From positions 1-51,639 of the forward strand of contig CAKZZM010000181.1 in assembly GCA_937885465.1 (NCBI GenBank): a stretch of DNA of 51,639 bases, read 5' to 3'. This document shows, piece by piece, positions 1 to 7,187 of the stretch. Below the pieces are notes generated by a model. The model was not told where the DNA came from and searched no databases. It worked only from the letters and a program-made list of their open reading frames with translations. The stretch comes from an uncultured Bacteroidales bacterium. Its GTDB lineage: Bacteria > Bacteroidota > Bacteroidia > Bacteroidales > Paludibacteraceae. Every line of letters starts with the position of its first letter. Position 1 is the stretch's first letter. A program made the position numbers and the translations under genes.

Positions 1-104
1 TTTTGCCAACACTTTGTGCGATGGGATTGCTCCACTATATATTACGCAAAAAGCGTGAGACTTTTCCTATACCTTTCGAAGAGTTTGGATACCCGATTGC
101 TTAG
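1..104 (+). CDS. 3' end of an unidentified gene (partial)
   Basis: An open frame enters from the left edge (codons start at base 3) and ends at a TAG at 102-104. It gives about 33 residues ending in EEFGYPIA, with a basic stretch (LRKKRE) after a short hydrophobic segment. The composition looks like a real protein tail, but the piece is too short to assign to a family. A second frame is also open over the same bases, so the call is tentative. A weak hairpin (GCTCA/TGAGC at 149-168) lies downstream. Confidence 0.3.
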   Translation, partial: LPTLCAMGLLHYILRKKRETFPIPFEEFGYPIA

Positions 105-433
105 GATTTAACTGGACTACCTATTTGTACAGAATACCCAATAGAAAAGCTCACGCCAACGCATGAGCATTTTCACTTGTGAGACCTTGTACAAAATTCC
201 TAAAAAGTGTCCAGTTTTTTAGCAATCAAGTTCTCAAGCAAAAACGCTTAATCAAATATGTCTTTCGCGGTCAAGACCGCGGATGTGAGATGTTATTTCA
301 TTTTAGTTATTTTAGGTTGTTTATATATCGATTTTTTGTGACATTTACTGTGACAGTTATTCCGACACAGCAGATGGTTTTGTCCTATATTGCTGATTGG
401 GGTGATTAACGGTTTCATACTTGCGTTCCAATA
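105..433. other. Gene-free stretch left of the AlbA_2 genes
   Basis: No convincing gene is seen. A 76-codon frame starting with GTG at 179 has no family resemblance and is not called. The stretch holds a tight perfect inverted repeat at 266-281 (CGCGGTC, AA, GACCGCG). On the minus strand an open stretch of about 40 codons runs out of the 54-bp repeat at 434-487 and includes the residues GEVIPKMSDILERKYETVNH. It may be leftover coding sequence, but I cannot identify it. Confidence 0.4.
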
Positions 434-487
434 TATCCGACATTTTCGGTATAACCTCACCTCGTATATATTGACGACTACGGTTTA
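434..487 (-). repeat. 54-bp direct repeat, copy A
   Basis: This block matches 3925-3978 at about 51 of 54 positions in the same orientation. It covers the last codons and stop of the first AlbA_2 gene plus the bases just after it. The two copies bracket both AlbA_2 genes, so they could be recombination endpoints or an inherited 3' block of this gene family. Confidence 0.8.
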
Positions 488-1923
488 TCTATGACCCAGT
501 GCCCATCCTTTCGCGAGCCTTCTCTATGAATGATTCTATTGTCTCGTAATAGTTTGATATACTCTTTTACCATCCTATCTTTTAATCCTAATTGTGCAGA
601 TATTTCAGGAATGGTAACAGACTCGTCTGCATCTATCAAATGCAAAATGCCCAAAAGTTTATCGTGCAATTTATCGTGTAATTTATCGTGCAATTTATCG
701 TGCAATTTATCGTGCAATAGTCTTGATAAATCCTCATTAGCAGATAATTGCGTCTTTAAGTCTTGATAATTCAAAGGATTATTATCTTGATTACCATTTT
801 TCTTAGTTAATCTCGGTATTTGTACAAGTGTGCCATCCCAAAAGTTCTCGAAAGTGGGGACATTCAGTCCTGCCGCAACAAAAGCGTGGCAGACCTTGCT
901 GATGCCTCTTCCCCATGACTCAATAAATCCGGCACGATAGAAGACTTCTGCGATAAGCGGATTACGTGGTACAGAGATATGGTCAGTGTCCGCCTTGGTG
1001 ATGTCGAAATTCTGCGGTAGATTGCCGGCATTCCAGAACCAGATACGTGTGTCATACACTTTCATTTGGATATTAGCACCTCTGTAGTCACGATGCACAA
1101 TAGCATTATAAACCAACTCACGCAAAGCTTCTTCCGGAATTTCAAGTTCCTCAATACGTTGCATCCCTTCATAGTGAATAGGGGCAGTGAGGTAATCGTT
1201 TCGCAGTTTCCACATCACGCGTTCAGCCATTTGGATAATGTTTCCGGTAATCTCGTCTTGATGAATAAGGTCGGTATCATCTACGCCAAATCGACCAATA
1301 CGAAATTTAGCAGTATGGAAAAATTGTTGCGGATCTTTGCCAAAGAGCAAGATAGCGGCATTGGTAAGCTTATCGTCTTGCGTAAAAAGCTTGAGATTAC
1401 GAAGAGTGGTTTCTGAGTTGTCATTAAGTGCCTCGTTCGTCATACGCCCTGCGCGTATGCCCATTCGTATGAAATAACTGACCGCTTGGCTATCAATGTC
1501 ACCAATGGTAGCGTTTTTACATTCCATCGCGTCCCATTCCAAGCCCATTTTGTCGAGCAGGAACTGCTGTAAGATATTACCGCTCATCTCCTGTAAAGTA
1601 GAACCAGTGCGGTAGTAGAACTTTCCGTTGTAAGAAACAGGTGATTTAGATGGTTGGATATGAATAGCGATATACTCCTTGCCATCTTGATTGAGTACGT
1701 CGATATCAGGCATCACACCGGTATGGTTGATTATTTTATTGGGTAAGTTTTCAAGCAAATTCTTGGCATCGTCAATGCCGATAACATCACCACTATCATT
1801 CACTCCTATATAGAGTGTTCCGCCTTTAGCATTAGCAAAGCCGCTGACATACCTCAAGTAGTCATTCTCCCATTTAAGCTTATACTCTATTGTTTGCGTT
1901 TCCATGTGTTGTGAGTTATTCAT
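478..1923 (-). CDS. AlbA_2 (Schlafen-like) ATP-binding transcriptional regulator, paralog 1
   Basis: 481 residues, of the family often annotated as RecG-like or AlbA_2 domain regulators. An N-terminal AlbA_2 domain (about residues 10-130) has the typical EYKLKWENDYLRYVSGFANA and GGTLYIGV motifs. A GHKL-type ATPase-like region follows (about 260-370), with EALRELVYNAIVHRDY and GRGIS. The C-terminal winged helix (about 430-478) ends in the family's GHW motif. Between ATPase and winged helix lies a repeated linker, LHDK five times, encoded by 12-bp tandem repeats at 658-717. Such proteins are thought to bind nucleic acid and regulate genes; the target here is unknown. A Bacteroidetes-type promoter sits just upstream (1949-1979). 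The next gene on the same strand (2091-3665) is a distant paralog. Confidence 0.85.
   Translation of the reverse strand: MNNSQHMETQTIEYKLKWENDYLRYVSGFANAKGGTLYIGVNDSGDVIGIDDAKNLLENLPNKIINHTGVMPDIDVLNQDGKEYIAIHIQPSKSPVSYNGKFYYRTGSTLQEMSGNILQQFLLDKMGLEWDAMECKNATIGDIDSQAVSYFIRMGIRAGRMTNEALNDNSETTLRNLKLFTQDDKLTNAAILLFGKDPQQFFHTAKFRIGRFGVDDTDLIHQDEITGNIIQMAERVMWKLRNDYLTAPIHYEGMQRIEELEIPEEALRELVYNAIVHRDYRGANIQMKVYDTRIWFWNAGNLPQNFDITKADTDHISVPRNPLIAEVFYRAGFIESWGRGISKVCHAFVAAGLNVPTFENFWDGTLVQIPRLTKKNGNQDNNPLNYQDLKTQLSANEDLSRLLHDKLHDKLHDKLHDKLHDKLLGILHLIDADESVTIPEISAQLGLKDRMVKEYIKLLRDNRIIHREGSRKDGHWVIDKP
658..717 (-). repeat. 12-bp tandem repeat, 5 units, in AlbA_2 gene 1
   Basis: Five head-to-tail 12-bp units (plus-strand unit TTTATCGTGCAA, one unit with a single C-to-T change) encode LHDK five times. 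The unit is a multiple of three, so loss or gain of units changes linker length without breaking the frame. Confidence 0.95.
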
Positions 1924-1948
1924 TGTTTATTTCATGCCTAAAATTTGC

Positions 1949-1979
1949 CAAAGTTACCAAAAAATCACATAAAGACAAA
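1949..1979 (-). promoter_or_regulatory. Bacteroidetes-type promoter for AlbA_2 gene 1
   Basis: On the minus strand TTTG (1976-1979) is followed after 19 bp by TAACTTTG (1949-1956), which fits the -33/-7 consensus of the Bacteroidetes primary sigma factor. The start codon is 26 bp further down. Confidence 0.7.
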
Positions 1980-2002
1980 GTTAGACTAAAAAAACTGTCA
2001 TT

Positions 2003-2030
2003 GAACTGTTGCCCGCTTGCGGGGCAGTTC
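2003..2030 (-). terminator. Hairpin between the two AlbA_2 genes
   Basis: A near-perfect inverted repeat combines GAACTG/CAGTTC outer arms with CCCGC/GCGGG inner arms around TT. On the minus strand a run of seven T follows about 8 nt later (1995-1989), so it could end transcription of the 2091-3665 gene. Its core (GCCCGCTTGCGGG and CAGTTC) recurs at 3761-3780 in front of the other paralog, so an operator role is also possible. Confidence 0.5.
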
Positions 2031-2090
2031 AGGTATTGTTCTTATCTTTGCCCATAGGCAATCAATAGTTATTGTTTATATCGTTTCAAC

Positions 2091-3665
2091 TTATTCTTTC
2101 GGATTGATTACTTCCCAGTGTCCGCCTTTGTCGGGTCCGACACGACGGATGATGCCTTGGGTTTGAAGTTTTTTCAAATGCCATTTTACTCCATCCGCAG
2201 ATATACCGCAAATAATGGCTAATTCTTCTCTTGTTATGAGCGAGTTTTTGCTTATCTCATCTATTATTTTCTGGGTAGTTTTCTGGGTAGTTTTCTGGGT
2301 AGTTTTCTGGGACGTTTTCTGGGACGTTTTCTGGGTAGTTTTTGGCGTAGTGTTTTGACTACCTGTTTGACCACTCGTTTGACCACCTTTCTGAACACCT
2401 TCGCCAATGGTTTCAAAATTAACTATATAGAGTTTCAGTTTGACCTGAAGCAGTTCGGGTTGCTCAATAAGTTCCGGTTTGACCCAATGTTTCTCATTCC
2501 ATGCACTCAAAATCAGCGGGAAACCGGAGCCGATGTTCTCTCCGTAACCTATCATGCGCAACATGTTCTGCATACGCTGATTGCGTGCCTTGCTCTCGCC
2601 GCCGGCGTAAATCTGTTCGATAGGCAGTTTCAACAAGCCCGGATTGGTAAAGACAAACGCATCATCCAACTTCTCCACTTTCAGGATGCCGTTCGTTACG
2701 AAGTCCGCATGAATAATAGCATTCGTCATTGCTTCACGCACGGCCTTATGTTGGGTGGTATCGTCCACGCGTTGCATACCTTCCATGGCAAACGGACGCG
2801 GCAAATCCCGTGTCAAACGCGGCAGGACAGTTCGCATAAAGTTGAAGAGGTTGTTCTCCCAAGTGCCATCATACGTCAAACGGTCGCTGTACCGCTGGTC
2901 ACCTATGAGGTCAGTCTTGTCAATATAATCCATGCGCAGATTGTCGAAGCGTTCTCGCACAGGCAGCCCCTTGCCGAACATAAGCAGTCCTGCCATCGTC
3001 AGCCACTCTTTGCCGGTGACACGGTCGGTAGCCATACCACCCAACTGGCGCAAGAAATCCTCATTACTGAGATTGTTCCAAACATGGTCGGGATTGTCAA
3101 TTCTAAACAGCATACGGTAACGGTCCAACGTTGGAATATCTATATCGTCTATCGTATAGTACTCAATCAGCATACGGTCGTTGCCGTCCGGATTGGCGTC
3201 ACGCATCATCATCCGAACATCGGCATCAGAGCAATGATAATCGCCTTCATAGTTACGGCGAAAGGTAGCTTTGAGCGGATTATTGTTGAGGAATACCGGG
3301 CGGGTCATATAGTCCGCACGCGGGATATGAATGGCAATAATCTCTTTGCCTTCAATTGAGAGGACTTGTACGTTGTCATCCTTGAGCAGATTGACAGACA
3401 CCTTGTTCGGGTCGTTCAGAAGATTCCAAAAATCCGTGATGAGTTTGTCGGGATTGGTAACACCGTGGATAGTATATCGCTTGCTTTGGTCCTTTTCTGC
3501 GCGATGTTCTTCGATGCCCAACAGAATAGTACCGCCATACGAATTAGCGAACGCGGAATAGGTATCCCAAAGACTGTTCGGGAGCCTGCTTTCGCATCGT
3601 TTGCACTCAAGGGTAAGGTGCTCGCCTTTCTCCAAGAGTTCGTATATGTCGGTTGGTGTCAGCAT
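2091..3665 (-). CDS. AlbA_2 (Schlafen-like) ATP-binding transcriptional regulator, paralog 2
   Basis: 524 residues with the same plan as its neighbour but clearly diverged. The AlbA_2 domain is at about 10-140 (LECKRCESRLPNSLWDTYSAFANSYGGTILLGIEE). A GHKL-like region follows at about 300-390 (HKAVREAMTNAIIHADF, GENIGSGFPLI). The C-terminal winged helix (about 470-520, LITREELAIICGISADGVKW) again ends in GGHW. The linker is a Lys/Thr/Gln repeat (KTTQ or KTSQ, six units) encoded by 12-bp tandem repeats at 2267-2338. Likely a nucleic-acid-binding regulator; ligand and targets are unknown. No clear TAnnTTTG box was found just upstream. Confidence 0.85.
   Translation of the reverse strand: MLTPTDIYELLEKGEHLTLECKRCESRLPNSLWDTYSAFANSYGGTILLGIEEHRAEKDQSKRYTIHGVTNPDKLITDFWNLLNDPNKVSVNLLKDDNVQVLSIEGKEIIAIHIPRADYMTRPVFLNNNPLKATFRRNYEGDYHCSDADVRMMMRDANPDGNDRMLIEYYTIDDIDIPTLDRYRMLFRIDNPDHVWNNLSNEDFLRQLGGMATDRVTGKEWLTMAGLLMFGKGLPVRERFDNLRMDYIDKTDLIGDQRYSDRLTYDGTWENNLFNFMRTVLPRLTRDLPRPFAMEGMQRVDDTTQHKAVREAMTNAIIHADFVTNGILKVEKLDDAFVFTNPGLLKLPIEQIYAGGESKARNQRMQNMLRMIGYGENIGSGFPLILSAWNEKHWVKPELIEQPELLQVKLKLYIVNFETIGEGVQKGGQTSGQTGSQNTTPKTTQKTSQKTSQKTTQKTTQKTTQKIIDEISKNSLITREELAIICGISADGVKWHLKKLQTQGIIRRVGPDKGGHWEVINPKE
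2267..2350 (-). repeat. 12-bp tandem repeat, 6 units plus one degenerate, in AlbA_2 gene 2
   Basis: Plus-strand units TTTTCTGGGTAG (four copies) and TTTTCTGGGACG (two copies) run without gaps from 2267 to 2338; a seventh, degenerate unit follows to 2350. They encode KTTQ/KTSQ units in the linker before the winged helix. The unit sequence is unrelated to the repeat in the neighbouring paralog although length and location are the same. Confidence 0.95.
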
Positions 3666-3760
3666 GTCTATTGCTTTGTAAATTTATGTCAGCTCATCAT
3701 CAGATGCTCGCGCCTTTTCATCAAGATAGTAGCCTTGGTGTGTTTGTCGTTCATTGGCAT

Positions 3761-3780
3761 GCCCGCTTGCGGGTCAGTTC
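3761..3780. promoter_or_regulatory. Palindromic element shared by both AlbA_2 upstream regions
   Basis: GCCCGCTTGCGGG followed by CAGTTC lies about 96 bp upstream of the 3665 start codon. The same core (2011-2030) lies about 88 bp upstream of the 1923 start codon. Conserved sequence and distance suggest a shared operator, although the copy at 2003-2030 could equally be a terminator. Confidence 0.35.
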
Positions 3781-3833
3781 GGGGGATTAAGTTAAAAGTT
3801 GAAAGTTGAAAGTTAAAAGTTGAAAGTTTAAAG

Positions 3834-3929
3834 TTATTTCAGCACTGCTGCACGCAGACCGGATAATAACCGCTCTAACTCTGTGCCTTCGGCATCCACT
3901 TCCATCAATTCATTGTCATCAATCTATCC
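3834..3929 (-). pseudogene. Unidentified coding remnant
   Basis: A minus-strand frame without a start codon, ending at 3834-3836, reads as an acidic/leucine-rich tail including ELMEVDAEGTELERLL. It is closed upstream by a TAG within the 54-bp repeat. It looks like the C-terminal end of a lost gene, possibly the 3' part of the truncated AlbA_2 locus; this is inference. Confidence 0.35.
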
Positions 3930-3978
3930 GACATTTTCGGTATAACCTCACCTCGTATATATCGACAACTACGCTTTA
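3925..3978 (-). repeat. 54-bp direct repeat, copy B
   Basis: Differs from copy A (434-487) at about three positions. In this copy the repeat begins exactly where the truncated third AlbA_2 frame stops, which makes it a likely deletion or recombination junction. Confidence 0.8.
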
Positions 3979-4074
3979 CATCGTATCGCCCTGCGAATTG
4001 GCAAAGGCGCAAATGGACTTTAGGTTATCATCCTGCCAAATGCGTTTGAACTCGGTATGTTGATCTTCTTTCAT
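3976..4074 (-). pseudogene. Truncated third AlbA_2 gene (N-terminus only)
   Basis: An ATG at 4074 (minus) opens 32 codons that match the start of an AlbA_2 domain: TEFKRIWQDDNLKSICAFAN then SQGDTM, then stop. Both paralogs in the window have the equivalent residues (EYK..W..DYLRYVSGFANAKGGT in the first). The frame ends at the boundary of 54-bp repeat copy B, so the rest of the gene seems to have been deleted. A promoter-like pair is still present 34 bp upstream. Confidence 0.75.
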
Positions 4075-4107
4075 TGCCGTTAACTGACTATGACTCAAAA
4101 AATCGCA

Positions 4108-4139
4108 CAAAGGTACTCAAAAAAATCTAAACTTGCAAA
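4108..4139 (-). promoter_or_regulatory. Promoter of the truncated AlbA_2 gene
   Basis: On the minus strand TTTG (4136-4139), 20 bp, then TACCTTTG (4108-4115): a good match to the Bacteroidetes promoter consensus. It sits 34 bp upstream of the ATG of the truncated gene. Confidence 0.65.
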
Positions 4140-4271
4140 TTTTGATGTTAGAAAAGTTTGATTTTGTAAACTTTTCAGCATGAGATTGACATAATCGGTA
4201 GATTTTGCGGCGGTTTTCGAAGAGATTATAGGCAATCAGCCCACTTCTTTTTTGATGCCTCCCCCAAAAAG

Positions 4272-4315
4272 TTTTATCGGACAGTAATAATTATTTTATC
4301 GGACAATAATAACTA
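4272..4315. repeat. 22-bp tandem duplication
   Basis: Two adjacent copies of a 22-bp A/T-rich unit beginning TTTTATCGGACA. A few differences separate the copies. Possibly the end of a lost insertion element; no transposase frame is nearby. Confidence 0.7.
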
Positions 4316-4363
4316 ACTAAAGTTGTCTCATTTTTTTGTTGTACAAAATTAGCCAATTCATCC

Positions 4364-4395
4364 TCGTGCAATAGTTGCGGGTGACTATTGCACGA
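4364..4395. repeat. Perfect 12-bp inverted repeat
   Basis: TCGTGCAATAGT and ACTATTGCACGA are exact reverse complements separated by 8 bp. No T-run follows on either strand, so it is not an ordinary terminator. Its function is unknown. Confidence 0.8.
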
Positions 4396-4461
4396 ATCGG
4401 CTTGGTGGGGGTATGCACGACACCGCAGGCGAGAGGTGTGGTGGCGTGTGTTCCGACATTC

Positions 4462-4511
4462 GAACGCTCGGAGGCGTTCTCCACTATGAACGCTCGGAGG
4501 CGTTCGCTACT
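4462..4511 (+). repeat. Dispersed hairpin repeat, copies 1 and 2 (variant type)
   Basis: Two 24-bp copies at 4462-4485 and 4488-4511. In both, the stem reads GAACGC/GCGTTC around loop TCGGAG, where the other copies have GAACGT/ACGTTC, so the pairing is kept. The second copy ends one base before the stop codon of the minus-strand RluA gene. Confidence 0.9.
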
Positions 4512-4512
4512 A

Positions 4513-6111
4513 TTAGAACTTGGGTATGTGGAAATACATCTGCCTGCCCGTGATAGGGTGGGTGAAGGATATCTCAGCGGCGTGGAGCATTAGGTTGCTC
4601 GCTTGTATATCATCCGGTGGGTGAGAGTTAAACTGCGCCTGCTGTCCGACCTCTCCGTAAAGTCTGTCGCCAACGATAGGGGCGTTGAGACCGAGGTGGT
4701 GGGCGGCGTGGATACGCAGTTGGTGCGTTCTGCCTGTTATGGGGTAGAAATCAATGAGGCAGGGGCCATCGGCTCTTATCTCGCGAATCTTATACTTTGT
4801 CGTTGCGGGTTTGCCGTGCTCGAAAGATACCATCTGTCGCGGGCTGTCAAGCGGGTTCTTCAAGAGGGGCAGTTCGATAACGCCTTCCTTAGGTTTATTT
4901 ATTGGAGCGCGTGCGAGTACCGCCTCATAATGTTTCTTGACTTTCCGTTGTTCGAACATGGCCTGCAATGCAGCCATGGCTTCGCTGCGCTTGCAGATAA
5001 CGACTAATCCGGAGGTGTCTTGATCTAAGCGATGTACGGGCGATGGATTGCCGTCAAGGTGCTTGATTGCCCATTTGACGAGCGAATAACCACCATCTTT
5101 GGCGGGGATAGTGAGCAGTCCCGAAGGCTTATCTACCACAGCCAACCAGTGGTCTTGATAGACGATGCGCGTCTGCTCAGCAAGGGCGATACTGCTTTGT
5201 AGCAGGGGGTTCTCGTCAACCTCTAATCCCGCAAGCATAAACTTCAACAGCGGTTTGCACCTGCCCGTGCAGGCGGGGTAGAAATTAGAATCTTGGCGAA
5301 TATCATTTTTAGGCGGGGCACCTATCCAAAACTCAGCCATACAGACAGGTTGTAAGTTGTGCTGATAGGCGTATTGCAGCAGTTTAGGTGCGCAGCAGTC
5401 GCCCGTGCCTGAAGGGGGAAGAGTCCCTTTGTCGTCCTGCTTGACGAAAGGTATATTAGATACATCCACGCCGCTTTTTATCATCTTTCTCCGTTCGAAA
5501 TAGTCCTCTTCCGACATCAATTCTTTCTCCTCTTGAAAGATTTCCAGAGGAGTGGCGGTATCGCCTAAGTAGTTGAGAAGATGGTATTCCTCGAACAGAC
5601 GCCTTTGCAGGGCGCGGCTGCGACTGCGGCGCTCTGATTTTTGTCGTAGTAATTCTGATTGCTGATCTTCGGGCGTGCTATCGCACTTAATTAGCGGAAC
5701 TGATGAAAGAGATTTTTTTATCTCTGCTTCTTCCTTGCGAAAGAAACCGTCTGGAGTACTCCAATCATATACGGGCGGGACGAAGCCCTCGTGCTGAAAA
5801 CTGCCATCAAGCAAAGCAGAGAAAGCGCAGAGGTAGTAAAACCTTGTTTGTTGCCTTTGTTCTTTGTCGCAAGTGGTGCTATCGCTGATCTTGGCGTCAT
5901 CAGAAGCACCGGTGCGTACCACTAAGACACCGAACATTTTTCCACAGCGGTTTAGTTCCGAGTCGGGGTTTTCTTCCATATAGGAATGTATTCGCTCTAT
6001 TACCTCTTCTGCTGCCAATCGAGCCCAGGGGTGAGGGCGATAAGCAAAAGGAAAGGTGAAGCGTGCAGGAGCAGGAAATTGTTCCCAGCCTATTGGAAGA
6101 GGATGAAGCAT
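4513..6111 (-). CDS. RluA-family RNA pseudouridine synthase with long N-terminal region
   Basis: 532 residues. The C-terminal half (about 310-532) is a complete RluA-type catalytic domain: VVDKPSGLLT, the catalytic HRLDQDTSGLVV near residue 360 (Asp nucleophile), and TGRTHQLRIHAAHHLGL. It should convert specific uridines in rRNA or tRNA to pseudouridine. The first 300 residues are unusual in length; they lack an S4 domain and contain a Lys/Arg/Glu-rich, probably helical stretch (about 165-220). Similar long forms occur in Bacteroidetes. The gene is last in a minus-strand set (57 bp after the MscS gene). The exact target base cannot be inferred. Confidence 0.85.
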   Translation of the reverse strand: MLHPLPIGWEQFPAPARFTFPFAYRPHPWARLAAEEVIERIHSYMEENPDSELNRCGKMFGVLVVRTGASDDAKISDSTTCDKEQRQQTRFYYLCAFSALLDGSFQHEGFVPPVYDWSTPDGFFRKEEAEIKKSLSSVPLIKCDSTPEDQQSELLRQKSERRSRSRALQRRLFEEYHLLNYLGDTATPLEIFQEEKELMSEEDYFERRKMIKSGVDVSNIPFVKQDDKGTLPPSGTGDCCAPKLLQYAYQHNLQPVCMAEFWIGAPPKNDIRQDSNFYPACTGRCKPLLKFMLAGLEVDENPLLQSSIALAEQTRIVYQDHWLAVVDKPSGLLTIPAKDGGYSLVKWAIKHLDGNPSPVHRLDQDTSGLVVICKRSEAMAALQAMFEQRKVKKHYEAVLARAPINKPKEGVIELPLLKNPLDSPRQMVSFEHGKPATTKYKIREIRADGPCLIDFYPITGRTHQLRIHAAHHLGLNAPIVGDRLYGEVGQQAQFNSHPPDDIQASNLMLHAAEISFTHPITGRQMYFHIPKF

Positions 6112-6168
6112 AACAAGTACGAAGTGCTAATGTACCGCTGCGCTATGTACGAAGGCAAGGTGACTAAA

Positions 6169-7131
6169 TTAACTTATAATCTTAACATCGCAGTGCGGGT
6201 ACTCGAAGGAGAAGCCGTGCTGAGGCAGTTCGGTATAGAACCGCTGTTGGTTCTCGAAGTAAACCGACCAATAGTCTTGCGATGATACCCAGGCTCTTAT
6301 GACGAAGGTTATATCGTTGGAATTGAGTGATTTGAGTGCCACGAACGGGTCAGGTATGGGAAGCGTGGATGTATTTACCGAAGAAGTACTTGTCGGTGTT
6401 GGTTGTTTGTCTTTTGAGGTAAGGATGCGTTTGTCCTCTGATAAGATTGATAGGATACACTTCTTACACTCTTCGGCATCAGAGCCGTAAGCCACCGACA
6501 CCTCCCAATCGATGCGTCGCAAAGGTTGTGCCGAATAGTTGTTGATAGTGCCGTTGCTGAGTGAGCCGTTAGGAAGAATAACAACGCGGTTGTCCACTGT
6601 CAGTATTTTCGTTGAGACGATAGACACATCCATTACTGTGCCGCTGTAGCCTTGTGCTTCAATGAAGTCACCTGCCTTAAAAGGCTTAAAGAAGAGCAGC
6701 ATAATACCGCCGGCAAAATTCTGTACGGTTCCCGATAATGCCATACCGATTGCCATACCTCCGGCAGTGAGTAAGGCAGCGAGAGAGGATGTGTCAACGC
6801 CAAGGGTGGAAATCGTAATTATAATGAGGATAATGGTGAGGGAGATACTGACGAAGGATGTAATGAAGGAAGCGAGTGTGCGTTCTGTCTTTTTCCGTTC
6901 GAAGATACGTTGCAGCACCTTCTTCTCCCTGCTTATCAGCCAAGCACCGACGGCATATATTACTATGGCAGCAAGAACCTTAATGCCAAAATGAAGAGCG
7001 GATGTGCCCAAATCTTGCCAAAAAGTGACGGGGTCTTCTTGTGCTTTTTGAATAATTGTTTGAGTTACCTCCTTTATGGAGTCCGGTGGAAGGATTGTGG
7101 GATTTGCCAAATCAATATCAAGGAAAAACAT
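6169..7131 (-). CDS. MscS-family mechanosensitive ion channel
   Basis: 320 residues. Hydrophobic segments near 50-70 and 90-115 precede the conserved pore-lining TM3 region, which is Gly/Ala-rich (LLTAGGMAIGMALSGTVQNF, about 138-157). The MscS beta domain follows (GDFIEAQGYSGTVMDVSIVSTKI, then VVILPNGSLSNGTINNYS). It should open on membrane tension to release solutes during hypo-osmotic shock. There are 56 bp to the preceding hydrolase gene and 57 bp to the following pseudouridine synthase gene, so co-transcription is likely. A Ser/Thr-rich insertion lies in the C-terminal cytoplasmic part (about residues 245-260). Confidence 0.9.
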   Translation of the reverse strand: MFFLDIDLANPTILPPDSIKEVTQTIIQKAQEDPVTFWQDLGTSALHFGIKVLAAIVIYAVGAWLISREKKVLQRIFERKKTERTLASFITSFVSISLTIILIIITISTLGVDTSSLAALLTAGGMAIGMALSGTVQNFAGGIMLLFFKPFKAGDFIEAQGYSGTVMDVSIVSTKILTVDNRVVILPNGSLSNGTINNYSAQPLRRIDWEVSVAYGSDAEECKKCILSILSEDKRILTSKDKQPTPTSTSSVNTSTLPIPDPFVALKSLNSNDITFVIRAWVSSQDYWSVYFENQQRFYTELPQHGFSFEYPHCDVKIIS

Positions 7132-7187
7132 ATTGGTGTGATTTTAGAGTCTCCTGTCGCAATAATGCGGGCAAAAAACGCGAGAGT

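Larger units (their letters stand above)
3666..4512. other. Repeat-rich, gene-poor stretch with decayed sequence
   Basis: No intact gene is seen in about 850 bp. From left to right it holds: a GCCCGCTTGCGGG element (3761-3773); an A/T-rich run of imperfect AAAGTTGA-type units (3789-3836); a minus-strand coding remnant ending at 3834; the second 54-bp repeat (3925-3978); the truncated AlbA_2 start (3976-4074) with its promoter; a 22-bp tandem duplication (4272-4315); a 12-bp inverted repeat (4364-4395); and two copies of the dispersed hairpin repeat (4462-4511). Confidence 0.7.

Noticed and set aside
179..409. 76-codon frame with a GTG start left of the AlbA_2 genes
   Set aside because: No family resemblance, unusual composition and no promoter or neighbour supporting it.
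2043..2050. TATCTTTG on the plus strand between the AlbA_2 genes as a promoter
   Set aside because: No -33 element at the right distance and no plus-strand gene downstream.
2355..3359. Long plus-strand frame of 334 codons
   Set aside because: Antisense shadow of the second AlbA_2 gene, whose motifs are clear on the minus strand.
3789..3836. Run of AAAGTTGA-type units as a regulatory array
   Set aside because: Imperfect low-complexity sequence; similar short runs occur in several gaps here without a pattern.
478..4074. AlbA_2 locus as a complete anti-phage defence system
   Set aside because: No nuclease, toxin, reverse transcriptase or other effector accompanies the two regulators, so a defence role cannot be supported from this sequence.
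4375..4593. 72-codon plus-strand frame over the inverted repeat and two hairpin repeats
   Set aside because: It runs through repeats and then antisense to the RluA gene; no protein similarity.
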